Source of the DNA: Selaginella moellendorffii
Taxonomy: Eukaryota > Streptophyta > Lycopodiopsida > Selaginellales > Selaginellaceae
Assembly (NCBI RefSeq): GCF_000143415.4
Contig: NW_003314296.1
Coordinates: forward strand, 1,560,302 to 1,624,301
Reading direction: 5' to 3'
DNA length: 64,000 nt
In this document: positions 42,837 to 54,252 of the stretch, in pieces
Layout: every line of letters starts with the position of its first letter
How positions within the stretch are numbered: the stretch's first letter is position 1
Position numbers and translations under genes: made by a program
Notes under the pieces: model-generated
What the model saw: only the letters and a program-made list of their open reading frames with translations
Databases searched by the model: none
Told to the model about the DNA's origin: nothing

Positions 42837-45250
42837 CTTTTCGGAGGCGCTCTACTCCCCCCGAGTGATTTACTCGTTACGTTTCGCTCTATAAGGTGTT
42901 GTTAGCGCTAGAGCTGTACAGGGAAGCTTGGTTTTGGACGCCTTTTGAGACCGGAAATGATACCAAAGCCAGGAAAGTTTTTGGTACTTGAGTCTACTTT
43001 TAATTTTTTTTCTTTTGTCAACTCTTTCACAGGTACTGTCTTCTCTGTAAGCACAGGACCAGGACATCTGGTTCTCGTCTTTTTTAATCTCTTGACATGG
43101 TTATGACAACCCATGTTCGATCTCTGTTTAAAGTGGGTCTACAAACGCGCCAACTTTGCTGGGTGTAGAACAGGTAAGCTACACCTGGGATGTCCTTACT
43201 GCTCTATCGGGCAAGGTGATCGAAACATTTGGTAAATCCTGGACGGATGGCTTGGCTCGACAATTTCACTTTAGATCTTTGGTTTTCTAGCTAGCTGACA
43301 GGTACTAGGTGCGCAATGCCTCCTCGATTGAATGCTTGGCGCTATGAAACTATACCGAGAACAGAAACCGGGGTATTGGCTTGAAGCTTACAAGAGAAGC
43401 TAGTCCAGGCCGATGGCAGCTCCCCCAAAGAAGATAAATTAATATAAATGTACAATATTTATATGACACTAGAAAGTTAAGAAGATAAATCAAAACAGTA
43501 AAGAGAGGAATTTACAATGATAGATAAACAGTATAAATTAGAGAGTAAAAAATAGCAACAAACTTAATAAATAATATTAATCTTATAAAATATAATTAGT
43601 CCTAAAATTAGTAACAATATTAGCAAAAAGTCCTTTTCTAATCTTCCTTTTTATTTAAATGTATAATTAAATATTCTAGAATATACTATTTGAAATGAGT
43701 TTATCCTGTCTAGTGCACTTAAAACTAGATAAATAAATAAACTAATGGAAAACATAACTTTATTATTTCTAAATAAGAACAAAAGCCTCTGAAATTCTTT
43801 TCTTTTTTTTTCAAGTACTGCAACATCTATATAATTAAATGTTTCACATCACCCTACAAGAAAATAAAGTACAAAAGAGTAGTTTCAATTGAAGAACCCA
43901 TGATGAATACATGATAGGAAAAACAATTGAGGGTGATAGTTTGTATGTATAAAGGGCACATTTAACTTCCAAAAGAAAGGAGAGACCCCACAACCCACCC
44001 AGGGCAGAGAACATTGAGTGCTGGTCTACCTAAAGTGAGGCAAAATACCCTTAGTTCAGCATGCTCAAATATTCTTTAGGTAAATTGTTTCCAAGTTTGT
44101 ACCAGACTTCCAAAAAGAAGCCCCTTGTACAATTTACATTGTACATGAGATGGAGTATTGCAAGTTGGTGCATATGCATTTAGTTTATCCTTATGTTTTG
44201 TTCTTTTTGGAAAATTACATCTGGTTTTTATTTTCCCAAGTTGTGCACTACATTTGTTTTCTGATTTTGTTTTTTTTTTCCATTACTTTATTATTTTTGC
44301 AGGCATGTCATGTGCTCCTCTTAAAAGCTGGGCAGAATACTCTCTTTCCTGTTTTGCTTTGAAGGTCTTGGGAGTGTGATGTTGTAACCACCTTGCTTAG
44401 ACCCGGCTTGCTTTCCTTTTTGCCCCCTCCAAACATTTTTATTAGACTAGCCAACAAAGGGGTATCTGTCTTTTGGATTTCAACTTGCAAAATGCCAAGC
44501 TCCACTGATTTAGTTGGAATATGATAGCCCACGAGGCACCATGAGGGAGTGAGGTAATTTTTAGGTCCCATGCTCCTCAATCGGGCACACGTGGACGGAA
44601 ACAAGTTAGTCACCAAACAAGCTTTGTTATGGACTATATCTCAAAGTCTCTCCTTTAAGGAGAATACTCTGTTCTGGATCAAATCTCAAGGTCTCCTTAA
44701 GGATGAGAATGACGTTGTTTTCATCTTAGCAGCAGCAGCAGCTACCGTGTTTGAGATTGGATCCTTTTGGAAAGATCTCATTGAATTTGCTCTCTAATCA
44801 CAGGTAAAGTGAATCAAATTCTACACATGGGGACAGATCGTGTCATTGAATGTGCTCTCTAATCACAGGTTAACTGAATGTAATCCTACACACGTCTCAT
44901 GAGGAAAGGTTCAGCTTTTTCTTTGCTTTTGTCGAAATGGGTGACAGATCATGTCGTTCTTTACAAGATCAATGGTTATCAAGCCGAGAAAGTTAGAAAA
45001 AGATTAAATGGAAAGAGTTTTCAAATGTAGAAGTTGAGACGAATTGGAAAGCCCACTGATTGGAACAACACACTGAAAGAGAGAAAGGAAGAATCTATCA
45101 ACATCCAAGGTATATGGTCAAGGACCTCACAATGGATGTGTAATATGTGTAGTTCTAACTGTATGGTTATGGATGACATGACACCCTCCAGCAAAAAAAT
45201 AAAGTTTTCTAATTTTTTGGCTGACTTTTGCGATAGTAAAGGAGAAAAAC
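42837..45250. other. AT-rich spacer without a recognised gene
   Basis: From about 43,430 to 45,200 the sequence is AT-rich. Frames at 44,150-44,797 and 45,034-45,255 do not resemble known families. Confidence 0.4.
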
Positions 45251-45733
45251 ACTAGTGGTGGCGGATGACTGCGGCGTAGTGCGGCAGGCCGCGGCATGCC
45301 GCGGCGACCGCTGCGGCAGAGCTCATTCCCTTATCCACGGAGAAGAGAGAAGAATGGAGTTTTCACACTGTGGCGCAATGAAAGAAAGACCCTCGCAGCT
45401 CTTTCTTTGGCTCTTTTGCTTCTCGGCTTTTCAGGGATTAGGGAAGGCATGTTGAGAGCGCGAATGCGGCGGCGCGCGCCATCGCTGCGGTTAGAGCGCT
45501 CCAGGGCGTAGACCGGGTAGGGAAACAGGGTTTCGATGCCGGCGCCAGGCGATCTTGGTGGTGTTTGGTCGGATCTAGCGATATTTCGGGGTGGAATCGG
45601 CTTCTTGGCTACCAGGTTCTCGGCAGTGGCCTCGCATTGCGGTCTGTGATGCTCCGGCGGGCCAGCAATCCAGATTAGGGGAAAGAGGAGAGGAAGGAAT
45701 GCGCGGCGATGGAAGCGCCGGGAATGCTGAGCA
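45251..45733 (+). other. GC-rich leader region of the cytokinin receptor gene
   Basis: Composition changes abruptly from AT-rich to GC-rich near 45,255. An 18-base perfect palindrome, GCCGCGGCATGCCGCGGC, lies at 45,288-45,305. The rest probably holds promoter and 5' UTR. Confidence 0.4.
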
Positions 45734-48700
45734 TTGGAAGGATCTGGAGTGACGAGGAGCGATAAGCGCAGCTCTCTTTATTCCACTGTTTGGGGAAAAG
45801 CTGTGGCATATTCGCGTAGATCTATATCGGCCGCCAGGAGCAATTTGGCCTGCGAGCTGGGGGACAAGGAGGACAATGACTCAACTCCAACGAACAGGAT
45901 CGAGATAGGAACAATGTGTCAAGTTCCAGCCGCGAAGGAGATTTTCAGTCGCTCTTCGATGGATAGCTGCGGCAAACGGGGTGGCAAGGAATTGCCCAAT
46001 GGGACCAGCTCCGCCACCACCAGCACCAGCACCAGCACGACCACGAACGCCACCGCCGCCGTGGCCAATCAAGGAAGGCTGGCTGTCAGGTGGTGGGTGC
46101 CTCCAGCGAGCACTCGCAGCTCGGGATCCAAGAGCAAAGGGCAGAAGATCGGTGAGAAGTGGTATGGAACGCTACTACTTTTGTGGCTGCTCGGGGGGAT
46201 TTGCGTCTCCATCTGGGTGTACAGGTCCATGAACGCTGGGAACATCAGGCGCCACAGGGAGCTGCTTGACAACATGTGTGACGAGCGAGCGTGGATGCTC
46301 CAGGATCAATTCACGGCGAGTATGAACCACGTCAAGGCACTGGCTGCGCTCCTCCGGACATTTCATCTGGGAAAGCAGCCTTCGGTGCTCGACCAGGTTC
46401 GTTCTCTTTCATTTTTTTTTTCCTCCGCACTTTTTTCTCTAGCTTACTTCTTTTTTCCCTTTCTATAGGAGACATTTGCTGTCTACACGAAGCGGACGGA
46501 ATTCGAGAGGCCGTTGATGACTGGGGTGGCGTATGCCCAGCGCCTGTTTCACTCGGAGCGGGAGGCCTTTGAGAGGCGCTATGGCTGGGAGATCAAGACA
46601 ATGACAACAAAAAAAGTCCAGAGTCCCCAAGCAGAGTACGCGCCAGCCGTTTTTACGCAGAACAGCTTGTCCTATCTAGAGTCCCTCGACATGCTGTCCG
46701 GGAAGGCAAGTGCTCCCTTGTTTTGTTTTTAGCTTCTCACACGCGGAGCTGCAGGAAGACTGTGACAACATATTGCGGGCTAGATCATCCGGGAAAGGAG
46801 TTTTGACGACTCCAATGAGACTTCTCGAGTCTAACCACCTAGGCATCGTGGTGACTTTCACCGTCTATAAGGAGGATCTGCCCGAAGACGCTTCGGAGGA
46901 AGAACGAATTGCTGCAAGTGCCGGGTACTTCTGATTCGGATTGCTTTATAGCATGTGGTGTCTGATATACTTTACCATGCAGCTATGTCGGTGGTGCATT
47001 CGACTTCGAATTGCTAGTGACAAACTTGCTAAAGCAACTTGCCGGTAGTCAATCAATCATCGTGAATGTCTATGACGTGACGAACGAATCTAAGCCTCTA
47101 CTTATGTATGGCCCCGATGCTTACTTGGAAGGGCGTGACGTCCATGTGACGGAACTAGACTTTCGGGATCCTGCAAGAAAGCATGAAATTCGCTGCAGGT
47201 AAAAGAGCTTACCATGGCTTTTCTACGGATTGACAGATGCTGTTACTTTTCAGGTTTCACAATCCCCTTCCGATTTCATGGTCGGCTATCACAACTTCAG
47301 TGGGAATATTGGTGATCGTGTTTTTGGTGGGTCATATATTGCACGCAGCAATAAATAGGATACAGAAAGTTGAGGAAGATTATCGACGTATGGAAGATTT
47401 GAAAGTACTGGCTGAGTCTGCTGATATTGCAAAATCTCAGGTATGATTATATGGCATCTATTTGACCTTATATTCATATGATGACACTTTTTTGTGAAGT
47501 TTTTGGCGACTGTTTCCCATGAAATTCGCACCCCAATGAATGGAGTACTAGGTATAGAATTAATTTTTTTATGTACATTTTTCTGAAGTTTTGGTGTACA
47601 CAGGAATGCTTCAAATGCTTATGGATACAGACCTCGATCCAACACAACGCGACTATGCAGGAACAGCTCACGAAAGCGGGAAGCAGCTCATAAAGCTCAT
47701 CAACGAGGTTTTGGACCAAGCCAAGATCGAATCTGGACGAATGGAACTCGAAATGGTTCCTTTCGATTTGAGGACCATTCTTGACGACATTCTTTGCTTG
47801 TTTTCAGCCGAAATCAAGGATAAGGGAATCGAGGTACGCAAGCTTTTTATTTTATATGACAGCCATCCTGAGGCCTTGTTTAATCCAAGTTGGCTGTCTT
47901 CGTTTCGGAAAAAGTACCTGACGTCCTGGTCGGAGATCCTGCTCGCCTACATCAAATTATTACCAACCTTGTTGGCAACTCCGTCAAGGTAAGGAATTTT
48001 TTGCGCCGTTTCTGCTGTAGTGATGGCTTCTATGTGCAGTTCACAGAACAGGGCCACATCTTTGTCTGCGTTCATATGGAAGACGAGTTGACCACAGTCT
48101 CCAAAGAGGAAGGATTCGACTCGTGCAATACGCTGAGTGGCGTGAAGGCTGCAGACCTCAGGCTTAGCTGGGACAGTTTTAAGAGTTTGGTTGGCGGGCT
48201 TGAGGATAGAAACTGTGGCGAGCTTACGGATGTCAGGATCGTGTTCAACGTTGAAGACACAGGGGTTGGGATTCCGCTTCTTGCACAGGATCGTGTTTTC
48301 ACGCCGTTCATGCAAGCTGACAGTTCTACTTCGAGGAATTATGGTGGCACTGGGATAGGATTGAGCATAAGCAAGTGCTTGGTGGAGTTGATGCAAGGGA
48401 GCATGGACTTTGTCAGCCAACCTGGTATCGGAGCTACATTCAGATTCTCGGTAGTGTTCAAAAGAGGGGAAATGAAAATGCCGGAGGCCAGATACCCGCA
48501 TATAAGTCCAAAGCATTCTCAGATGGCGCGGCTGACGCCGTGCTTGAAGAATATGCGGGCACTTGTTGTTGACGGGAGGCCTGTAAGGTCACAGATAACG
48601 AGATACCACTTGCAAAGACTGGGAATGCAAGTTGAAGTCGTAAATGATATACCGTCAGCTTTGTCTGGGGGTGCGAACTCAAGGTAAGATACTCGGTGGT

Positions 48701-49523
48701 TGTTTGCTTTTGTCCAAACACTGACGGATGCTCTTGTTTTGTAGAAGCCTTGATATGGTGCTTGTCGACAAAGACTCCTGGGGGCCGGGTTCCGGACTCG
48801 TGGTTCCTCAAAAGTTGAAGGACGCGGGAGGAAGGTTTAAGAATGCGAAGTTTATCCTACTTGCGGGTTCGGCGATTGATAACGAGCCTCTGAAAACTGC
48901 TCCGTCCGGCTTCATTGCTACACATCACAAACCTGTCCGAGCAAGCTCTTTTGCAACTTTCCTGGAGAAAGTTTTCGGCTTTGGCAGTAAAAGATTGAAC
49001 GGCAGGGAGATTTCGCAGGGGTCGAGGTTGCACAGTCTCTTATCTGGGAAGCAGATATTAGTGGTTGATGACAATAAAGTCAACAGGCGAGTTGCTGCCG
49101 GTGCTCTCACCAAGTATGGTGCTCGCGTTGAATGTGTCGAGAGTGGCAAAGCAGCGATTGCAAGACTTCAGCCCTCCCACGAGTTTGATGCATGCTTTAT
49201 GGACGTGCAAATGCCCGAGATGGACGGGTGGGTAGTATTTCATTTTCCTGTTTGTCGTAAATGACGTCTTGTGTCCTTTACTCTTGTGCAGCTTTGAAGC
49301 AACTAGAAAGATTCGGGAAGCTGAGGGACACGATTGCAAGTGTCGCCTCCCTATTCTGGCAATGACAGCGGACCTCATCCAGGCCACCCGGGACGAATGC
49401 ACCAAGTGTGGTATGGATGGTTACGTATCGAAACCGTTTGAAGAGGAGCAGCTTTACAAGGCCGTCGCCAAGTACTTCGAGTCTTCGGCAAAACCGAATG
49501 CTCTCAAAGGCAAAAGCGAATGA
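45734..49523 (+). CDS. Cytokinin receptor: CHASE-domain hybrid histidine kinase (CRE1/AHK type)
   Basis: Eleven exons give 1,070 residues, close to Arabidopsis AHK4 (about 1,080): 45734-46396, 46469-46705, 46755-46924, 46983-47198, 47254-47440, 47500-47551, 47604-47833, 47890-47988, 48040-48683, 48745-49227 and 49292-49523. TM1 is near 145-163. The extracytosolic CHASE domain (about 180-400) has VLTTPMRLLESNHLGIVVTF, the cytokinin pocket strand. TM2 is near 438-456. The kinase carries ATVSHEIRTPMNG with phospho-His498, the N box (HQIITNLVGNSVK) and G boxes (DTGVGIP, GTGIGL). A receiver-like domain precedes the true receiver, which has DDNKVNRR, CFMDVQMPEMDG (Asp986) and VSKPF. It binds cytokinin, probably at the ER or plasma membrane, and starts the phosphorelay to HPt proteins. 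Intron 2 is GC-AG. A later in-frame ATG (45,914) is possible as start. Confidence 0.93.
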
Positions 49524-49899
49524 TCTCAAAGGGCCTTGAGGTGCAGCAGGCTTTGGAGAAAAGCTAATGATTTTGACGCCATACCGGGCGACAGGGTGGA
49601 GGTAAAAAGTGTGAGCACTCCCACTGGAATGAGTCTAATCGTTCGTTTACAGAATCTCCTCGGGTAGTTTCCTGCTCTGGAGCAGGATACTCGAAGCGAT
49701 GACAACATCAAGGTGAAGTCTACGTAGGGATTTGTATATTCTATTGACGTGATTTCCAGTGCACAACCAAAGAACTGTAGGGAATGCACTGAGGCAGCAA
49801 TTGCGCGAGTGTATATACTCCAATAACATACCGGTTTTGGCGTCTCAATTCTCGTCTAGTTCTACACAGGAAGTGGGCTTCAAAGCTGTCCGGGTACTC

Positions 49900-50630
49900 T
49901 GTACACCAAGACTCAAGTTTGACGACTCTACCTGACCCGCAAGCAACAGGTACCCTCCGCTACTGTGATCTAGAAAATACTTCGCAGCTTGAACAGCTTG
50001 AGAAACCTGACTCTAGCTCTTACAGGGTCCCAGCAAGCACGTCCATTCCAGAGCAGTGGGAACGATGGTGGAGAGAAGCTCTTGTGCATCACTCGGATGT
50101 CCGGCACGGCAGGAGTGGTCGAGCATGCAGCAGTAGTGGTGCTTGTTGGGCGACACTCCAAAGTCCACGCTCACTGACCCAAAATGGTCTCTGTCGTGAA
50201 GCAACATCCCTTCGTAACTACAGGCAACCAGAACAGAACTGAAGTTGATATCATCCGGCAGGTTGGCAACTTTGAGCTCGGCAAAGAGATCAAAAGCTTC
50301 GGTGGTGTGGCCATTTTGGGCGTAGGCAGCGAGCAGGGAATTCCAGGAACAGATACGAGGCTCGGGTGCCCAGCAGAAGTTCTGTGCAGCAAGGCCGAGG
50401 TGGCCGTTCCGAGCATCCGTCATGGCAGTCCACAAGACAAAAGTCTCCGGCATTGGAAGAAGCAGACGTACGCCGAGAGCATCGCGTTCCAGCTGGTGGA
50501 GTCCCGCTGCGGCATTCCATCGAAGATTTCCCGGGAGAGAAAGAGCCCAGCTTGCGTTAAAGAATGCCAGCTCAAGATGTGGGGATCGTTGTGGCATATT
50601 CTCTAGCATATTTCTAGCTTCAATGCACAA
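49900..50630 (-). pseudogene. PPR gene relic
   Basis: The minus frame from 50,630 to 50,013 contains degraded PPR units (LWTAMTDARNGHLGLA, WNSLLAAYAQNGHTTEAFDLF, FSSVLVACSYEGML) and an E-type end (HHYCCMLDHSCRAGHPSDAQ, EWTCLLGPCKS). The N-terminal repeats and targeting peptide are missing, and key PPR positions are changed. It lies tail to tail with the receptor gene. Confidence 0.7.
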
Positions 50631-52340
50631 TCATCACTCTCCACGAGCTGGAGTTGCCATGAAAAGCATATTCCGTGCTGCCACTCATTCCACGAGGACG
50701 GGAGGTCTTTTGATCGGCATGCTATGAGGTGCCTCTATTTTGTTGTCCACTGGATTTTATGGGATAGAGGATCTAATCAAGCAGCGGAATGGCTGGGTGA
50801 TTGATTTGGTGGCAAGAGGCATCACTAGGAATATGATTAAGCATGGGACTGGATGTGCTTGCTCTCACTTGCTGCAATGAGATTGGCATTGATGTAGCAT
50901 TGAACGCAAAGGCATTTGTATTGTCACATTATTTAGTCAAGAAAACTTTGGGAATGTGGGCAAGTAGCAAATTGAGTAAAACAAAATAATAACATTGGTC
51001 CTTTATTCTGTATTTTGTCCTTTCCGACTATATTTATATAAATCAAGTGTAATAACTAAATTTATGAGCTATATTTTATTTCTTCTTTGGCTCACCTTTA
51101 ATCTGAAAACTTTTGTAGGCTAAAATTTCACTGTAGTTTCAATTTTAACATATAATTATTCTTTCAAGTAAAAGCTAAATGAGATTTTATTGATACTCTT
51201 GATATTGAAACAATGAAATTTAAACAACTTAATGATTCAAATGAAATATGAGGTTAGCAATTTGAAACAATTTATGAGCCTTTCAAAAATAAAATATCAA
51301 CTATTATTCTTAATCATTATGTTGGTAATAATAATGGAAGTATGGTAAGAGGGGTGATTTTCACAGATCATGTCATAGTGCAACTATAAGTATAACTCCT
51401 GCTAATAAAGTAAAATTATCAGCAATTTATCATAATTTTGATGGAAATGAGAATTTCTCAAAATTCATTCTAAATGATATTATCTCAAATCAAAATGGCT
51501 ATGTTAAATTAGAAAATTAATATAAAATAAGAGTAGTTTTTTATCTGATTAGTTCAAAAAATGTTGAAAATAAAAATATTAACATATTTATATTACTTTA
51601 TTTTTATTAAAATAATTTAATAATGATAAAATTCAACATCTTTATAAAATACATTCATTCAACATTTTTCTGATTTAATTCCATTCAATGTTTAAATTCT
51701 ATTTATCATTTATGATGAGATACATAAAATGTTTCTTTCATATTTAAGTTTTATACATAGTGTATTAACTTAATTTTGAATTACCTTTAACTATTAGGAG
51801 ATAGATATTTTATATATTACATATATAAAAACTTTATTCCCTAAGAAAAGGAAAATGATTTTAAATTGTTTTTAGTATGGACATTTTTTAATTTCTTGAT
51901 ATATATACATTTGATTATATTTAATCATCAAAAAAGTGAGATGAAAAAAATTATGTTAAATGACAGAATTAAAATTTATAATGGTTTATACATCAATTCA
52001 CTTGTTTAAATACAAGAAAAAATTTATATAATACTATTTAATTTAATTTATAATTAGAAGTGATAGATTAAGTTTTCTCAAAAAAAGAGTATTTCAATTT
52101 TTATATGCTTAAAACAACTTGTATTAAAAGAAATAAACTAGTGATATAAAACTGGGAATAAAAAATGTTTTGATTGCAAATATATTAAACACTTACACCA
52201 TCAATAAAAATTTAATAATATTTTTAATTAAAATTTTGTAAACTATGTATGGTAGAAATAATTAAAAGCTTACCCCTTATCATCAAGTCAAATACTAGTA
52301 ATAATTTGAATAAATAAACTTACCTACATATATTAATTAG
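50631..52340. other. Very AT-rich DNA, no recognised gene
   Basis: About 51,000-52,340 is extremely AT-rich with many poly-A/T runs. I see no coding resemblance; it is probably old repeat DNA. Confidence 0.4.
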
Positions 52341-53546
52341 TGTGAGGTCCATGCCACATACTATTATTAGAATAATGGGATTTTAATAGGTGTCTGATTA
52401 ATTTCAATCTGAACCACTTGCTCTTAAAGGTTTTGGGCTAATTGAATATACAAATTTTTATATTCTATATACTCATATTGGTGGAAATAAAGGGCTATTA
52501 CCAAAGAGTGATTGAATTTGTGTTTTTGGTTTAGATTTAACTTTTGCATTGTTTAGAGTTCTTTTGTTTTCATTTCTTATTTTTCTCTTTTCTTTTTATT
52601 TTCATTCAACTTCTTGGTAAAATATTATACCTTTTGCAATAGCCTCCTTTTCCTCTTCATCTAACTCTAGAGCAACAATTGGTGTAATGTAGTTATAATT
52701 TATCAATCAAATTTAGTTGCATATGGCTAAATTTCTTCCATAGGAATTCTAAGGATGACGTATATTATTGGTTCAATAATTTTATAGTGATTGCCACATG
52801 TCATTCTTAGGATAATACTTGGCATCTGAATGAGTTTCTTATATGTCTTTAAGAGACAGCATTGCAATGGTATAATGGTTTAAACATAACCACTCATGCA
52901 AATTAGAGTCTTTTCTTAGCTACCATTGTACCATTGCAATTTTGTCCTTTTGGAGATATAAGAAACTCATATATGCTAAATATCATCCCAAAAATGATAA
53001 GTGGCAATCATTATAAATGATTGAACCAATGATACACATCATCTTTAGAATTCCTATAGAATAAATTATTCCTAGGACTCCAATTTGAGTTTGCTTTCCA
53101 GCAATTGCATTATCCCAATCAAAGTTTGTTGAGTTAGTTATACAATTTAGTGTTTGATTCTAGAGTCTGTTGTTTCACAATAGATTAAGTTATGTAATGG
53201 TTAACACTTTATCAAAATCTTGTAAGACTTGTATATACACATGCCATAGCCATCCTAGGGGTTCACTTTGCACTAGTTCATCTAGTATTCACTTTCTAAA
53301 TTTAGTTTTATAACAAGAGGTCCTTATTGTCCTCTCCGTATTATTGATATGGGTTTGAAACTATCTTTTATTGCTTAATTTATTGCCATACATTATTATC
53401 TATATTTGCATCATGTAGTAGAATCAATGTTCATTCTTTATAGCAACCATTACTGTAGCGCACCTTATTTCTCTCCTCTTAAGCCAACTGGAAAAGGGGC
53501 AATTACTTGATGAGAGAGCTCTTAGTGGCTATTTTATCCCCATTTG

Positions 53547-53705
53547 TAGCGCACCTTATCTCTCTCCCCTTAAGCCAACTGGAAAAGGGGCAATTGCTTG
53601 ATGAGAGAGCCCTTAGTGGCTATTTTATCCCCATTTATCCCCCAAGGTTCCAAGGATCTATGGTGACAGTATATCCAAATCTCATCCCATGATCACATGT
53701 GCTAC
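53547..53705 (-). repeat. TRIM LTR (left, full)
   Basis: Nearly identical to 54,092-54,252. Its left edge joins the truncated third LTR. Confidence 0.8.
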
Positions 53706-54091
53706 ACTCACCCCACCTTCAGAGATGTTAATGTCTTCATTGACTATTGCCTAACAACCCCTACTGAGCCAAGGGGAACCAACACCTTCATTTCCACACT
53801 CAATCTACCAATCCTTCCATTGTGTAGACCAGCTCAATCTACCAATCCTTCCATTGTGTAGACCAGCTATTCCATGTGAGGCAACTAGTCATCCACCCGT
53901 ACCGCAGTCCCACGGTGGATACCTTCGTCCGTGGATACTCTAAACAAGAGGAAGGACGTACGCATGGATACCCAATATGTACGATTTCAAATTTAGGGGT
54001 AGGAATATACCTTGCTCAAGGGTATATTATATTTTTAAGTAACCACTAATCAATAGGAATCAAACCCGTGCCATTTGCTCCGATACCAACT

Positions 54092-54252
54092 GTAGCGCAC
54101 CTTATCTCTCTCCCCTTAAGCCAACTGGAAAAGGGGTAATTGCTTGATGAGAGAGCCCTTAGTGGATATTTTATCCCCATTTATCCCTCAAGGTTCCAAG
54201 GATCCACGGTGACAATATATCTAAATCTCATCCCATGATCACATGCGCTACA
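54092..54252 (-). repeat. TRIM LTR (right, full, 5' LTR)
   Basis: Adjacent to the tRNA-Met-type primer site on the minus strand and followed by ATTAC. Confidence 0.8.

Larger units (their letters stand above)
53455..54252 (-). mobile_element. Miniature LTR retrotransposon (TRIM) with an extra partial LTR
   Basis: Two about 160-base LTRs (53,547-53,705 and 54,092-54,252; ends TGTAGCGC...GCTACA) enclose about 386 non-coding bases. The minus strand next to the right LTR reads TGGTATCGGAGC, a good primer site for initiator tRNA-Met, so the element is on the minus strand. A third, truncated LTR (53,455-53,546) is fused to the left one. The whole is flanked by a perfect 5-base duplication, ATTAC. 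It is nested in the decayed gypsy element. Confidence 0.85.

Noticed and set aside
53455..54252. CRISPR-like array from three repeated blocks
   Set aside because: The repeats are about 160 bases, have LTR ends, a tRNA primer site and a target duplication; this is a retroelement.
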